A stretch of 12,553 bases of DNA, from the NCBI GenBank assembly GCA_965151315.1, contig CBCTZG010000082.1, forward strand, positions 1 to 12,553, written 5' to 3'. The DNA comes from Avimonoglobus sp965151315. Its GTDB lineage: Bacteria; Bacillota; Clostridia; UBA1381. Each line of letters opens with the position of its first letter. Position 1 is the first letter of the stretch. A model generated the notes under the pieces. That model did not search any database and was not told where the DNA came from. It saw nothing but the letters and a program-made list of their open reading frames with translations. Positions 12,253 to 12,553 of this stretch are shown one piece after another. Position numbers and translations under genes: made by a program.

Positions 12253-12553
12253 TGCGTGATGTTGATGTCAACACCAGCCGGCAAGTCGATTTTGATTAAC
12301 GCCTCCATGGTCTTAGCGCCAGGAACGACGATATCAATCAGTCTCTTGTGGGTTCTCCGCTCAAACTGCTCGCGGGAATCCTTATACTTATGCACCGCTC
12401 TTAAGATCGTGATGATCTCCTTGTCCGTCGGGAGCGGGATCGGGCCGGAAACCTTCGCGCCTGTTCTCTTTGCGATTTCCACGATCTTCTCAGCCGACTG
12501 ATCCAGAATTGCATGGTCATAAGCCTTCAACTTGATTCTGATTTTCTGATTTG
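12246..12553 (-). CDS. rpsJ: 30S ribosomal protein S10, 5' end cut by the window edge
   Basis: S10 is a 30S head protein that also joins NusB and NusG in transcription antitermination complexes. The visible frame reads NQKIRIKLKAYDHAILDQSA to the end, with 101 residues in full plus two bases of a preceding codon compatible with Ala. The complete protein is therefore probably MANQKIR..., about 103 residues, and only about 4 bases are missing. The motifs RRTHKRLIDIVVPGAKTMEA and PAGVDINI near the C-terminus are diagnostic. An internal TTG at 12530 is not the start, since family residues continue upstream of it. The long spacer behind it may mean it is partly separated from the rplC-onward genes. 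Confidence 0.97.
   Translation of the reverse strand, partial: NQKIRIKLKAYDHAILDQSAEKIVEIAKRTGAKVSGPIPLPTDKEIITILRAVHKYKDSREQFERRTHKRLIDIVVPGAKTMEALIKIDLPAGVDINITQK

Overview
The window is one unbroken, co-oriented block of housekeeping genes. Everything real reads on the minus strand, so transcription runs from high to low coordinates. The gene order rpsJ-rplC-rplD-rplW-rplB-rpsS-rplV-rpsC-rplP-rpmC-rpsQ-rplN-rplX-rplE-rpsN-rpsH-rplF-rplR-rpsE-rpmD-rplO-secY-adk-map-(KOW gene)-infA is the bacterial S10 cluster fused directly to the spc cluster. Both ends are cut by the window: rpsJ lacks about its first 4 bases, and infA stops after 34 codons.

The gene set points to a Bacillota genome, most likely class Clostridia. 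The signs are adk, map and infA following secY, a small KOW-domain gene between map and infA, a zinc-ribbon S14 of 61 residues, a zinc-ribbon C-terminal extension on L24, a Cys4 LID in adenylate kinase, and strong AGGAGG-type Shine-Dalgarno sequences. Base composition looks close to half G+C by eye. I would not name a genus.

Layout: 12553-7276 is the S10 part (S10, L3, L4, L23, L2, S19, L22, S3, L16, L29, S17). 7245-3142 is the spc part (L14, L24, L5, S14, S8, L6, L18, S5, L30, L15). 3140-1812 is secY. 1792-1 holds adk, map, the KOW gene and infA. Most gaps are 1-50 nt, with one 1-nt overlap (rplD/rplW) and one 14-nt overlap (KOW/infA). Together the genes supply much of the 30S and 50S protein set, the SecYEG channel core, N-terminal Met removal from new proteins, the AMP/ADP balance, and initiation factor IF1.

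RpmD (L30) is only 59 residues and infA is only a fragment; both were recovered by direct translation. Several starts were moved inward to match Shine-Dalgarno spacing and family N-termini (rplC, rplD, rplB, rpsQ, KOW gene).

I do not see a new biological system here. The best anomaly is the 146-nt spacer between rpsJ and rplC, the longest in the window, which carries four perfect inverted repeats. Lesser items are hairpins before rpsQ and rplF, a D-to-V change in the adenylate kinase STGDM motif, and the infA TTG start inside the KOW gene.
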